NCBI RefSeq assembly: GCF_014750685.1 | Contig: NZ_JAAXGE010000014.1 | Location: 124,001-188,000, forward strand | DNA: 64,000 nucleotides | Source of the DNA: Bacteroides sp. GM023 | Lineage (GTDB): Bacteria; Bacteroidota; Bacteroidia; Bacteroidales; Bacteroidaceae | Reading direction: 5' to 3' | Shown here: piece after piece, positions 53,827-62,388 of the stretch | How the letters are laid out: each line of letters starts with the position of its first letter | How positions within the stretch are numbered: position 1 is the first letter of the stretch | Made by a program: the position numbers and the translations under genes | Notes under the pieces: generated by a model | Told to the model about the DNA's origin: nothing | The model's input: the letters and a program-made list of their open reading frames with translations, nothing else | Database searches by the model: none

Positions 53827-54783
53827 ATGGAATTACTTAAGAAATTATATAAGATTTATAGCCCGAGCGGAAAAGAATGGGCGATGACAAAGTTTATATG
53901 GGATTATATAAAAAGAATCCCCGGTGCAAAACTTGAAATTGATAAAATCGGGAATCTGTATATAACAAAGGGGGACACGGAATCATATCCCTGTATCGTA
54001 GCACATCTTGACCAGGTGCAGAGGTTGCATTCAAAAGATTTCACGGCTATTGAGACCGAGGAAATTATATTCGGATACAGCTCCCGGAATAAAAGACAGG
54101 AAGGACTCGGAGCGGATGACAAGAATGGAATCTGGATAGCGCTCAAATGTCTGGAAAAGTGCAAAACCCTGAAACTGGCCTTCTTCGTCAGTGAAGAGAA
54201 AGGATGTGTCGGTTCAGAGAAAGCGGTGATTGACTTCTTTACTGACTGCCGGTTTATTATAGAACCGGACAGAAAAGGGTGTCAGGATATTATTACTGAA
54301 ATTAGCCGGACTTCCCTCTGTTCTCCTGATTTCCTGAAAGCTACCGGACATGAGAAATTCGGATATAAGGAAACGGACGGGATGATGACTGATATTCTTG
54401 CATTGAAAGACAAAGGACTCGGGATTAGTTGTGTCAATCTTAGTTGTGGATATTACGAGCCACATACGGATCATGAATTTACAGTGAAAGAAGATATCAT
54501 GGGGTGTCTAAGACTGGTGGAGCATATCATTGAGAATTGTACTGAAACTTATCCTCACCTGGCTGAAATACAGGGAAGGCGAAGGGGCATCTATGATGAA
54601 TTCGATGAAGCTGTAGATGAAATATTCGCCCTGCTCGATCAGGAAGATATATGGAGTGTGAAAGACCTGTATTACATGTATCACTCTGTTTTTCCTGACC
54701 TGAAAATGGAAGATTACCAGAGAATTTATACTGAATATTACAACCTATACTCAATGAAAGAATATGGAGAACAGAAATTATGA
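53827..54783 (+). CDS. M20/M28/M42-type metallopeptidase
   Basis: A 318-residue cytoplasmic peptidase-like protein with the two-zinc aminopeptidase layout: KIYSPSGKEWAM at the N-terminus, His in IVAHLDQV, bridging Asp in GLGADDKNGIW, the Glu pair in VSEEKGCVGSEKA, the acidic ligand in IIEPDRKG, and His in GYYEPHTDHEFT. Residues after ~240 form a short extra helical tail not needed for catalysis. Most members cut small peptides. It is unusual for such an enzyme to be inside a mobile-type module; it overlaps the next gene by 20 bases, so it is part of that transcript. Confidence 0.82.
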   Translation: MELLKKLYKIYSPSGKEWAMTKFIWDYIKRIPGAKLEIDKIGNLYITKGDTESYPCIVAHLDQVQRLHSKDFTAIETEEIIFGYSSRNKRQEGLGADDKNGIWIALKCLEKCKTLKLAFFVSEEKGCVGSEKAVIDFFTDCRFIIEPDRKGCQDIITEISRTSLCSPDFLKATGHEKFGYKETDGMMTDILALKDKGLGISCVNLSCGYYEPHTDHEFTVKEDIMGCLRLVEHIIENCTETYPHLAEIQGRRRGIYDEFDEAVDEIFALLDQEDIWSVKDLYYMYHSVFPDLKMEDYQRIYTEYYNLYSMKEYGEQKL

Positions 54784-55114
54784 TCTAAAACTGGCAGGAT
54801 ATATATGGAGTATCCTGAGAACCCGACCGATTATCATAATGTCATGGGGAATAGATACGAATACGGTCAGACCTGTAAATCTTGGTCTGGAATTTCATGT
54901 ACAAGGCTTCAAGCATACAGGAATGGTACAGGTTATTCTCGATGAAGGAAAGGACTTGTTTGAGATCCATCTCATCCCTGATCTGGAAGGAGAAAGGAAA
55001 ATAATAGAAGACGTTTACTTTGACATGCTCGTTTCTGTGATAGATGAGAATGTGGAGAAAACGGATGACTATGAGAAGAGGATTTCTGAAGAGTACGGGA
55101 TTATCAGAAAATGA
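54764..55114 (+). CDS. Hypothetical mobile-element protein, 116 residues
   Basis: A 116-residue protein whose central part (IMSWGIDTNTVRPVNLGLEFHVQGFKHTGMVQVILDEGKDLFEIHLI) matches a pattern I associate with small proteins on Bacteroides plasmids and elements; function unknown. Its start overlaps the peptidase gene's last 20 bases, indicating translational coupling. The C-terminus is helical and charged. A terminator follows at 55150. Confidence 0.65.
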   Translation: MENRNYDLKLAGYIWSILRTRPIIIMSWGIDTNTVRPVNLGLEFHVQGFKHTGMVQVILDEGKDLFEIHLIPDLEGERKIIEDVYFDMLVSVIDENVEKTDDYEKRISEEYGIIRK

Positions 55115-55149
55115 TGTTTCCCTGAAATAACAGAATCTGTAATAACTGG

Positions 55150-55208
55150 AATCCTGTGAGAAAGTAGAGTATATGAAAACTTGAAAACTCACAGGATTTC
55201 TTTTTTAT
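55150..55208 (+). terminator. Terminator before the recombinase gene
   Basis: An 11-bp perfect stem AATCCTGTGAG / CTCACAGGATT (55150-55160, 55188-55198) followed by TCTTTTTTAT. Confidence 0.85.
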
Positions 55209-55290
55209 AACCCGATTTCTTCCCGCTTAAAGGGAACTAAACGATCGTTGGGTATTCGAGAAGCAAATTAAAAAAAGTTAAAGACTAATT

Positions 55291-55965
55291 ATGAAAACGA
55301 CATATATAGCATACTTGAGACAAAGTACACAAAAACAGGAAATGTCAGGACTTGGAGTAGAGGCACAAAGAAGAACAATACAGAATTACTTGAAAGACAG
55401 AAAGCCGATCGCTGAATATATCGAAACAGAAAGCGGACGAAAATCTGACAGACCTAAACTTACAGAAGCTTTGGAAGTATGTCGAAAAACTGGTTCTACC
55501 CTGATTGTTGCCAAGCTAGACAGATTAAGCCGGAATGTTGCTTTCACCAGTAAACTCCTGGAAAGTGATGTTGAGATTGTATTTTGTGATTTCCCCGAAG
55601 CTAATAAACTCGTACTACATATCTTCTGTAGTATAGCGGAGTATGAGGCAGGGCTGAACAGCCAGAGAACGATACAAGCTCTACAAGCAAAAAGGGCTAG
55701 AGGATATAAGCTTGGTAAAGCTGAAAACTTATTATCCAGATTGGAACAAGCGGTAGAAAACAGCAACAGAACCAACCGACAGAAAGCTTTGGATAATCCG
55801 AATAATAAAAGGGCTATTGCAATGTTAAGAGGTTTAGTTAAAGAAGAAAGGTCATTGTCGGAAATGGCAAGAATACTGAATAAGGAAGGATTCGTAACTT
55901 CCAAAGGATGTCAGTTCAAGGCATCACAGGTGAGTATATTATTAAAAAGATATGATCTAAAATAG
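55291..55965 (+). CDS. Serine recombinase (resolvase/invertase family)
   Basis: A 224-residue small serine recombinase. The catalytic Ser is in YLRQSTQKQ, and TLIVAKLDRLSRN carries the conserved Arg-Leu-Ser-Arg helix. The resolvase domain ends near 135, and the C-terminal part (SLSEMARILNKEGFVTSKGCQFKASQV) has a helix-turn-helix. It closes the DUF3871 module and could resolve, invert or maintain that element. Its recombination sites were not identified. Confidence 0.92.
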   Translation: MKTTYIAYLRQSTQKQEMSGLGVEAQRRTIQNYLKDRKPIAEYIETESGRKSDRPKLTEALEVCRKTGSTLIVAKLDRLSRNVAFTSKLLESDVEIVFCDFPEANKLVLHIFCSIAEYEAGLNSQRTIQALQAKRARGYKLGKAENLLSRLEQAVENSNRTNRQKALDNPNNKRAIAMLRGLVKEERSLSEMARILNKEGFVTSKGCQFKASQVSILLKRYDLK

Positions 55966-55978
55966 AAAAAACACGAAG

Positions 55979-56018
55979 TAAGAGAGACTATGATAATATG
56001 GTTTCTCTTATTTTTTCT
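55979..56018 (+). terminator. Terminator after serine recombinase
   Basis: Ten-bp stem TAAGAGAGAC / GTTTCTCTTA (one G-U) followed by TTTTTT. Confidence 0.85.
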
Positions 56019-56090
56019 TCTCATAATCTACTAAAAAAAGAGAGTACAAGAAAATACTTTGTTTGTGTATATAATATAATGGAAGTTTAT

Positions 56091-56098
56091 TATATTTG
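56091..56098 (+). promoter_or_regulatory. -7 box before the PDDEXK_4 gene
   Basis: Perfect TATATTTG, 36 bases before the ATG at 56135. TTTG at 56062-56065 is 25 bases upstream, slightly far for a -33 element. Confidence 0.5.
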
Positions 56099-56134
56099 CA
56101 TCAACATTAATTACAATCGAACCAATATGTTATT

Positions 56135-57406
56135 ATGAAAAGCATCAAAAAAATAGAATACTTATTACGTGATATAAATATCATTCGAAAAAAGTATGAA
56201 GAACGTGAAGCCAATGAAGATAACTTCAACCTTTTCACAATCTTACGAAAGGATTCTGACGAACGCTATCTTCATTCCCGTTTCATTTCCTCACTTCTGG
56301 ATTTCAGAGGTCCTCACAAATTAGGCAGTACTTTTCTTTCCCTATTTCTAAATGTCATTGGAAGTAAGTTTGAATATGATGAAGGAAATATAGACATATG
56401 TCCCAATAATTCAGTACGAAGTGAATATAAGAACATTGACATATATCTCATTAACAAATTGAAACAACAAGCTGTCATAATTGAGAATAAAATATATAGT
56501 GGAGATTCAAATCACGAAGAAGAAGGGCAGCTTGAAAGATATTATGGAACGCTGATAGAGGAAGATAAAATCCCAAGAGATAATATTGAAGTTTATTATC
56601 TTACATTAGATGGACATGGACCTAGTGATGACAGTGTTAGTACTTTAAATAAATTCCCGGAATTAAAAGATAAAGTACAATGTATATCCTATTCATTAGA
56701 AATTCTTGACTGGCTTAAGAAGTGTGTGAAAGAAAGCTATAATAAACCCTCCTTACGTGAATCAATAATCCAATATACTAAACTTATAGAGAATATGACA
56801 AATAACGATACAACTATAGATGAAAGAATAGAGCTTATTAATATTATAGGCAATAATGATGATAATCTTCAAAGCGCCAAAATGCTTATTGATAATTTTA
56901 GACATATCCAGTGGCATACTTTGTATAACTTCTGGAAGGAATTAGGTGAAGAACTGCAAAGACAGGGATATAATATTTTTCAGACGATTCAAAATGACGA
57001 AATAGATTTACTGGTTCATGGCGGTCCCATACAAAGAAAGACAAATCTATATCTGATAATAACAACTAATAAAAAACTTCCTATTTATATAAGTGCCGAA
57101 TATGAAGATTGGTTATTTTGGGGTATTTATAAAAATGAAGGCAGTGAAAAAATTCCTGAAATATACGAAAATACTATAGAAGAACTTATTAATAAAAATA
57201 GCGAATACCAAAAAGAGGGTGATTGGATCTGTTGGAAATACTTATCCTGCAATGAAGATGAACAGATTGTATGTTCCAATTTTTCAAGAGAAGGTACATT
57301 CAAACTTATAGCTCCGAAACATCGTAGTAAAATTATTGAATGTATCGTATCTGAGATCAATCAATTTGTTATAGAACTTGAGAATATAGTTGCCAAATCT
57401 AATTAG
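56135..57406 (+). CDS. PD-(D/E)XK nuclease superfamily protein (PDDEXK_4 type)
   Basis: A 423-residue protein. N-terminal parts NLFTILRKDSDERYLHSRFISSLLDFRGPHKLG are the hallmark of the PDDEXK_4 group, and the nuclease core is KNIDIYLINKLKQQAVIIENKIYSGD (Asp, then Glu-Asn-Lys) with a downstream QLERYY helix. The C-terminal half (~230-423) holds a second domain with WLFWGIY and WICWKYLS segments. Members are frequent in defence islands but rarely characterised. It is followed after seven bases by a DNA-glycosylase-type gene, suggesting joint function. Confidence 0.85.
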   Translation: MKSIKKIEYLLRDINIIRKKYEEREANEDNFNLFTILRKDSDERYLHSRFISSLLDFRGPHKLGSTFLSLFLNVIGSKFEYDEGNIDICPNNSVRSEYKNIDIYLINKLKQQAVIIENKIYSGDSNHEEEGQLERYYGTLIEEDKIPRDNIEVYYLTLDGHGPSDDSVSTLNKFPELKDKVQCISYSLEILDWLKKCVKESYNKPSLRESIIQYTKLIENMTNNDTTIDERIELINIIGNNDDNLQSAKMLIDNFRHIQWHTLYNFWKELGEELQRQGYNIFQTIQNDEIDLLVHGGPIQRKTNLYLIITTNKKLPIYISAEYEDWLFWGIYKNEGSEKIPEIYENTIEELINKNSEYQKEGDWICWKYLSCNEDEQIVCSNFSREGTFKLIAPKHRSKIIECIVSEINQFVIELENIVAKSN

Positions 57407-57413
57407 TAGTTTA

Positions 57414-58157
57414 ATGGGAAAAAATGAATTCACAAATGAGGAGATCAAACAACTAGAAAAGTTGATTAGGTTACGTGTTGCTTCAGATAGAAAGAACCAG
57501 AAAAGAATCAGAAAAGACATGAGAACTATTGGTTTCTATGGTAGTGACTATGGCATAACCAATATGACTATTGACAAATTTCACGCTTTGATTGATCAAG
57601 GGCGGATTAAAGTAATTAGTGATTTTCCAGCCACAAAGCAGATAAAGCCCAAAACCATATCAACAAAACAAGAAAAGATAACAATTACTTCTTATTGCAC
57701 TAGTATGAAACCTGTTATATTTCCAGACTCTGAAATTCTCATACTCGGAACCATGCCAGGAAAAACCTCATTAGAATCCCAAGAATATTATGCCGCCTCC
57801 AATAACTGTTTTTGGAAGATAATAGAAAAGCTTTATAATAATGGAAACAGACTGACTGATTATAATGAAAAAACATCCTGTCTTAAGCAGAATAAGATAG
57901 CTCTTTGGGATGTATACGAAGCTTGTGCCAGAAATGGTAGCCTTGATAGAAACATAGGTAAGATTCAATTAAATGATATAGATAAGCTCCTTTCCGACTA
58001 CAAGAAAATCAGAAAAGTCATATTCAATGGTCAAAAGGCTGCCTCGGAATATACACCAAAAATTCCATATGAGATACTATGTTCAACAAGCAATAGTAAT
58101 ACCCATAACACACTAGAGGAGAAAATCAGTTTCTGGAGAAATGCTCTTATTTTGTGA
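57414..58157 (+). CDS. Hypoxanthine-DNA glycosylase-like protein with extra N-terminal domain
   Basis: A 247-residue protein in two parts. Residues ~1-72 (LEKLIRLRVASDRKNQKRIRKDMRTIGFYGSD) resemble a small stand-alone Bacteroidetes protein of unknown role with basic, DNA-binding character. Residues ~95-247 match the uracil-DNA-glycosylase superfamily branch called DNA-deoxyinosine glycosylase: ILILGTMPGKTSLESQEYYAA (motif 1), NNCFWKIIEKL, WDVYEACARNGSLDRNI, and VIFNGQKA; the end is STSNSNTH. The ATG at 57414 is used, seven bases after the nuclease stop; a TTG at 57390 would overlap that gene. Housekeeping repair or base-modification-dependent defence are both possible. Confidence 0.85.
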   Translation: MGKNEFTNEEIKQLEKLIRLRVASDRKNQKRIRKDMRTIGFYGSDYGITNMTIDKFHALIDQGRIKVISDFPATKQIKPKTISTKQEKITITSYCTSMKPVIFPDSEILILGTMPGKTSLESQEYYAASNNCFWKIIEKLYNNGNRLTDYNEKTSCLKQNKIALWDVYEACARNGSLDRNIGKIQLNDIDKLLSDYKKIRKVIFNGQKAASEYTPKIPYEILCSTSNSNTHNTLEEKISFWRNALIL

Positions 58158-58271
58158 ATGGGATAAGAAATGTAGAGTGTAATGTTAGCTAAAGACCAGA
58201 TAACCAGTAGATCTTTTTGAAAATAAAAATAATGTGATAAACGAATCTCTCCCAACACTAGTAGATAAGAA

Positions 58272-58646
58272 ATGAATATAGAAGAATTTAGAGAATACTG
58301 CCTGTCATTAAAAGGTGTCTATGAAAAGATGCCATTCCTTAACGTTCCTGATAAATATAATCAAGAGATACTGTGCTTTTATATCGGAAGTAAATGGTTC
58401 TGTTATGTCAATATTGAAGTTTTTGATTTCTGTTGTATCAAATGCCCTCCCGATAAAATAAAAGAACTTCAGGAACAATATACAGGAATTACTCCGGGAT
58501 GGCACATGAATAAGAAATACTGGATTAGCGTTCATTTTGATAGTGACGTACCCGACCAGAAGATAAAAGAATTGGTGAAAGGATCTTATGACATTGTACT
58601 TAAAAGTCTGACTAGGAAAGAAAGAGATATGGTAGGTATAGAATAA
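58272..58646 (+). CDS. MmcQ/YjbR-family protein
   Basis: A 124-residue MmcQ/YjbR-type protein. It starts MNIEEFREYCLSLKGVYEKMPF, has the IKCPPDKIKELQEQYTGITPGWHMNKKYWISVHF block, and ends in VKGSYDIVLKSLTRKERD, all typical of the family, which has a DNA-binding-like fold but no agreed function. It lies 115 bases after the glycosylase gene, same strand, and may be separately expressed. Confidence 0.9.
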   Translation: MNIEEFREYCLSLKGVYEKMPFLNVPDKYNQEILCFYIGSKWFCYVNIEVFDFCCIKCPPDKIKELQEQYTGITPGWHMNKKYWISVHFDSDVPDQKIKELVKGSYDIVLKSLTRKERDMVGIE

Positions 58647-58727
58647 ATTACTAACTACTAGGATAAGAAAAAGAACTCCCCTAGTCTATTTATTTAAGTT
58701 TATCTATTGATATAATATCTCTTCCTC

Positions 58728-58822
58728 TGAACCAAAAATTTCCATTATCCTATATAATAGTATATCAGAAAAAAAGAAAAAAGGTTACTATACTTGTCTT
58801 GTCGGATTTTTGAAATATTATG
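58728..58822 (+). repeat. ~97-bp dispersed repeat, copy 1
   Basis: Starts TGAACCAAAAATTTCCATTA; nearly the same sequence occurs at 60428-60524 and 63244-63340, same orientation. This copy diverges most at its right end. Imperfect CCAAAAATT / AATTTTGG ends give it a MITE-like look. Confidence 0.88.
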
Positions 58823-58862
58823 CAATATTATTTCTTTAAGACAACAAATATCCGCTCCTGTA

Positions 58863-59720
58863 CTATAACTGATTGATCATTTCATATTGTCTGCCGATAA
58901 CATTGATATTCCTATTCTGCAAAAATGATGTAATAGAACTGCATGAAATATCAGTATTCAGAACTTTAATAATATCCGCTTTTACCAAATGGAGTGCTTC
59001 TTCAAATAGATAGGCTGCAACTCCCTTTCTTCGAAATGGATGGTCAACTGCAATTTGAGTCAAGTCACCCGAATTTGGCTCAACAACACAATATCCAACA
59101 ATCCCGGATGGTGTAAATGCTCCTAAACAGACTAAATCATCTCCAGCTCTTTTTATGGAATCCAAACTATTCTGCCAGGAAGGATAGAAATCACAAAATT
59201 CAGAAGCAGATAGAATAGAATTAACTTCAATCGGTTCTATTTTACAAAGGCAATTTCTTTCTCTTATCTCATTACGTACTTTGCTCTTTTCCTGACGAAA
59301 GTAATTGAACTCACGTGTTATCTTAAAACCCAACTTGGTATAAACGGAAATAGCTGCCGGATTATGCTGTAGAACTTCCAAAAGATATTGCTTTATTCCT
59401 GCCTCTTTCAGATAGGGAATGGAATATTTAAAGATTTCCTGTGCCATCCCCTTCCCTCTGTAAGCTTTCAATGTACCTGTTCCAGTATCATAAGCAGTAG
59501 CCACACCGTTATAACTCCCTACACCATTGAGAGTAAATGATATTATCTTATGTCCTTCAAATGCAGCGAATGATAACTCCGAATTAAAGCCCCGCCTTTT
59601 CAACATGGCACGAACCTGCTCTTTATCAAACTCTACTTCATAATCAGAAAACGCTTGCTCAAAAGCATCAAAAATGATCTGAATATCTACATTTTTAAGA
59701 TTTCGTATTTCCATAATCAA
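58863..59720 (-). CDS. Double GNAT-family acetyltransferase
   Basis: A 285-residue protein with two GNAT domains. In the first (~1-150) the acetyl-CoA loop is TLKAYRGKGMAQEIFKYSI and the end is HNPAAISVYTKLGFKITREFNYFRQ; in the second (~160-285) the loop is IAVDHPFRRKGVAAYLFEEAL. Tandem GNAT proteins typically acetylate small amines or antibiotics, but the substrate is unknown. An ATG at 59714 is an alternative start. It may be read with the DHFR-like gene upstream (77 bases). Confidence 0.9.
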   Translation of the reverse strand: MIMEIRNLKNVDIQIIFDAFEQAFSDYEVEFDKEQVRAMLKRRGFNSELSFAAFEGHKIISFTLNGVGSYNGVATAYDTGTGTLKAYRGKGMAQEIFKYSIPYLKEAGIKQYLLEVLQHNPAAISVYTKLGFKITREFNYFRQEKSKVRNEIRERNCLCKIEPIEVNSILSASEFCDFYPSWQNSLDSIKRAGDDLVCLGAFTPSGIVGYCVVEPNSGDLTQIAVDHPFRRKGVAAYLFEEALHLVKADIIKVLNTDISCSSITSFLQNRNINVIGRQYEMINQL

Positions 59721-59797
59721 TTTATACTATATTTTTATAAGAGTTCATGGTACAAATATAAAAATAGATGATAACCGTCCACTGAGCTATTCCTTTT

Positions 59798-60340
59798 TTA
59801 CTTTCGCTTATAAACAACCTCTATTATACCATTATAATTTGTTGTACCGATTAAACTTAAGTCTATATGTTGTTCCATTTCTTTAAACAGTCTTATGCCA
59901 TGCCCAAGTATGACAGGTATAATGCAAAAATGAAATACTTCTATCAGATTCTCGCTCATCAACTGTTGAATAAGATCTGCACCACCACAAATCCAAATAT
60001 CTTTGCCAGACTCTTGCTTCAACTGTTTTATAAGCGAACCTAGTTCTGAACCAGTAAATATGATATCAGCAGCTTGTCGGCATTGTTGTATCTCATGAGT
60101 AATAACATAAGTCTTCAAACCATAGTAAGGCCAATGATCAGGCGATAATTCTTTTACAATCTGATCGTATGTATTCCGTCCGATAATAATTGTATCTATA
60201 TTCTTAATAAACGGTGTATAAAAATCATAATCAGATACTTCCTGACTTTCTCCATGCAACCAATCAACCTTTCCTTCAGCGTCAGCTATATATCCATCAA
60301 GACTTAAAGCTATGAATAGTTCTACTTTTCTCATTGCCAC
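59798..60340 (-). CDS. RibD C-terminal / dihydrofolate-reductase-like protein
   Basis: A 180-residue protein with the DHFR-like fold of the RibD C-terminal domain: LFIALSLDGYIADAEGKVDWLHG at the N-terminus, IIIGRNTYDQIV, the GGADLIQQLMSENLIEVFHFCIIPVILGHGIRLF region that binds NADPH, and a C-terminal strand pair. Such stand-alone reductases are common accessory genes; the substrate is unknown and it need not be a true dihydrofolate reductase. Starts at 60340 and 60334 are both possible. Confidence 0.9.
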   Translation of the reverse strand: MAMRKVELFIALSLDGYIADAEGKVDWLHGESQEVSDYDFYTPFIKNIDTIIIGRNTYDQIVKELSPDHWPYYGLKTYVITHEIQQCRQAADIIFTGSELGSLIKQLKQESGKDIWICGGADLIQQLMSENLIEVFHFCIIPVILGHGIRLFKEMEQHIDLSLIGTTNYNGIIEVVYKRK

Positions 60341-60427
60341 CCTTCCTTATTACTATTACCTTTATCTGTCTCATCATCTCCTAATTTGCAAATATAATAA
60401 ATATAGTGTATCGTATAATATACTGTA

Positions 60428-60524
60428 TGAACCAAAAATTTCTCATACTCTATATAATAGTATATCAGAAAAAAAGAAAAAAGGTTATTCTACTTGTCTT
60501 ACCGAATTTTGGGATATTATCGGT
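60428..60524 (+). repeat. ~97-bp dispersed repeat, copy 2
   Basis: Second direct copy; differs from copy 3 at about ten scattered positions. An open frame passes through it (60406-60669) but is not conserved in the other copies, so I do not call it a gene. The 60341-60427 stretch is AT-rich and shows no other feature. Confidence 0.88.
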
Positions 60525-60588
60525 TGGAAATATTGCAGTTGATGGAGGTTTAGACGAAGCAAGCTCTTTTATTTATGTATACAAAAAA

Positions 60589-60614
60589 GGCAGCAAATGT
60601 ATTAAAATGCTGCC
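60589..60614 (-). terminator. Terminator after the lipocalin-like gene
   Basis: Seven-bp stem GGCAGCA / TGCTGCC (60589-60595, 60608-60614) followed by six T's on the minus strand. Confidence 0.8.
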
Positions 60615-60642
60615 TTCGGTAGAAATTGATTTACTATGTATG

Positions 60643-61098
60643 TTATTCTGTAACCTTTTTATAGGTTGATGTTTCTTGATATTCGTATTTTATGCCATCC
60701 TCTGTTGCTGTTTCTGAAATTCCAATAACCAAACGTTCTGAATTAACTTCAATAACATTGCCTATTACATTTTCTGCATCTTCGGAAGTTGCATAAAGTT
60801 TACCATCTTTATAAGTCCAAGTAGCAACGTAATCTTCCTCTACCCAGACTCCATTAACTTTTTCATAACCTACCAATGTACCGTCAGAATTAAATCTCAT
60901 TCTTACGTCGCTCAAATCTTCTGTGTCTGTATCTACAATTTGCCCATTTTCTTTTTCAACAGAATCAGATGATACACCTTCCCATAAGCCGATTAAATCA
61001 GCAGTATCAAAATCATCATCATCGTCACCACAAGCTGCAAAGTTTACACTCATAATTACGGCAATTACTGCCATTCCAATAATTCTCAAAGTTTTCAT
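60643..61098 (-). CDS. Lipocalin-like lipoprotein
   Basis: A 151-residue lipoprotein. The signal peptide ends at lipobox NFAAC (Cys23), followed by GDDDDDFD, an acidic start common in Bacteroides outer-surface lipoproteins. The rest is strand-rich: LIGLWEGVSSDSV, RMRFNSDGTLVGYEKVNGVW, ATWTYKDGKLYAT, a pattern of the lipocalin-like (WxG...G.l) families. No ligand can be predicted. A TAACTTTG -7 box lies upstream on the minus strand (61172 to 61165). Confidence 0.82.
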   Translation of the reverse strand: MKTLRIIGMAVIAVIMSVNFAACGDDDDDFDTADLIGLWEGVSSDSVEKENGQIVDTDTEDLSDVRMRFNSDGTLVGYEKVNGVWVEEDYVATWTYKDGKLYATSEDAENVIGNVIEVNSERLVIGISETATEDGIKYEYQETSTYKKVTE

Positions 61099-61164
61099 TT
61101 CAATTAAAATAAATTTTTTATTTATAAATTAGTGTTGTGATATTCGCGATTAAGAAATAGATTA

Positions 61165-61172
61165 CAAAGTTA
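61165..61172 (-). promoter_or_regulatory. -7 box of lipocalin-like gene
   Basis: Minus-strand TAACTTTG, about 67 bases before the start codon; no clear -33. The rest of the 61099-61456 gap, between divergent genes, is AT-rich and otherwise unremarkable. Confidence 0.45.
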
Positions 61173-61456
61173 ATTAATAATACTAACTCGTAAAAAGTGA
61201 AATTCCGTAGCTTATGACTAAATGGTACGAAAACATGCTTATTGGCGTAAAAATAATGATTAAATTGAGCAAAAATATTATTGAATATTTGTCTTGAAGT
61301 AGGAATATCACTTAGATTAATGAAAAACATTTCTCCAAGAACCATATTTCCAGCAACTCATGACATTGGATTTTTTATTTCGTATTTCTCATTTTTGTTC
61401 TATTCAATGGAAGACTGTATTTTTGCCATTATTTTAGCAATTAATAATTTATACAA

Positions 61457-62317
61457 ATGGCTTTTATACACAATTTATTACTCATTCTGGGACGTGGAAT
61501 AGGACAAGTAATGTTTCAGAATAATGCACTATCCGGGCTCTTTATGTTAATTGGAATATGTCTAAATTCATGGCAGATGGGAATACTGGTGGTCTGTGGT
61601 AATATAATAAGTACACTGACAGCATACTTTTCAGGATACAAGCATGATGATATTAAAAATGGATTATACGGATTTAATGGAACTTTAGTAGGTATAGCGG
61701 TTGGTGTATTTCTGCAATTATCGGTAGGAAGTTTAATCATGTTGGTTATCGCTTCAGCCCTTTCTACATGGATTGCCTATCTTTTCAGTCAGCAACGTTT
61801 ATTCCCCGGCTTTACTGCTCCTTTCATTCTTGCCGTATGGGGAATGTTGGGAGTTTGTACCTGGTTTATACCCAATTTACTATTAGTTTCTGATACAATC
61901 ATTAATACCACACAGAATATCAATTATATCCAAGCCTTCAGTTTAGGTATAGGTCAGGTCATGTTTCAGGGAAATACTATATTGACAGGCCTGTTTTTTC
62001 TTATAGGTATTTTAGCCAACTCTCCCAAAGATGCCTTCTATACGATCTTAGGAACACTTCTTCCTATCCCTTTAGCTATTTTGTTAGAAGTAGATGCAGC
62101 AAACTTAAATGCCGGATTAATGGGATACAATGGTGTATTATGTGCCATAGCTTTAGGAGGAACAAACTGGAAAAGTGGTGTATGGGCAGGGTGCTCTGTC
62201 TTACTGTCTACCGTATTACAGATTCTAGGAATGAACATGGGGATCACCACCTTGACTGCTCCTTTTGTTATGTCTGTATGGATCGTGATGATGATACAAA
62301 GAATGATAAAGAAGTAG
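61457..62317 (+). CDS. Urea transporter family protein
   Basis: A 286-residue inner-membrane protein with two homologous halves, each with the urea-transporter signature: GIGQVMFQNNALSGLFMLIGI plus NGLYGFNGTLVGIAVG in the first and GIGQVMFQGNTILTGLFFLIGI plus GLMGYNGVLCAIALGG in the second. These channels let urea down its gradient. No urease genes are in the window, so here it may scavenge urea for an enzyme encoded elsewhere. It is followed by a separate helical-protein gene. Confidence 0.93.
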   Translation: MAFIHNLLLILGRGIGQVMFQNNALSGLFMLIGICLNSWQMGILVVCGNIISTLTAYFSGYKHDDIKNGLYGFNGTLVGIAVGVFLQLSVGSLIMLVIASALSTWIAYLFSQQRLFPGFTAPFILAVWGMLGVCTWFIPNLLLVSDTIINTTQNINYIQAFSLGIGQVMFQGNTILTGLFFLIGILANSPKDAFYTILGTLLPIPLAILLEVDAANLNAGLMGYNGVLCAIALGGTNWKSGVWAGCSVLLSTVLQILGMNMGITTLTAPFVMSVWIVMMIQRMIKK

Positions 62318-62388
62318 AAAAGCCAGAAGTAATATAATATAAAACGCTTTATACAGCAGATAAATCCATACATTAACCTATAACTATA

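Noticed and set aside
49981..55965. Complete conjugative element or prophage
   Set aside because: No relaxase, type IV secretion, replication, capsid, portal or terminase genes were recognised in or around the module.
57390..57413. TTG start for the glycosylase
   Set aside because: It would overlap the nuclease gene; an ATG at 57414 follows that gene's stop by seven bases.
60406..60669. Protein-coding gene over repeat copy 2
   Set aside because: The frame is interrupted in the other copies and overlaps the lipocalin-like gene's end and terminator.
61281..61502. 73-residue hydrophobic frame before the urea transporter
   Set aside because: It overlaps the transporter start and has no supporting promoter or motif; composition looks like AT-rich non-coding DNA.
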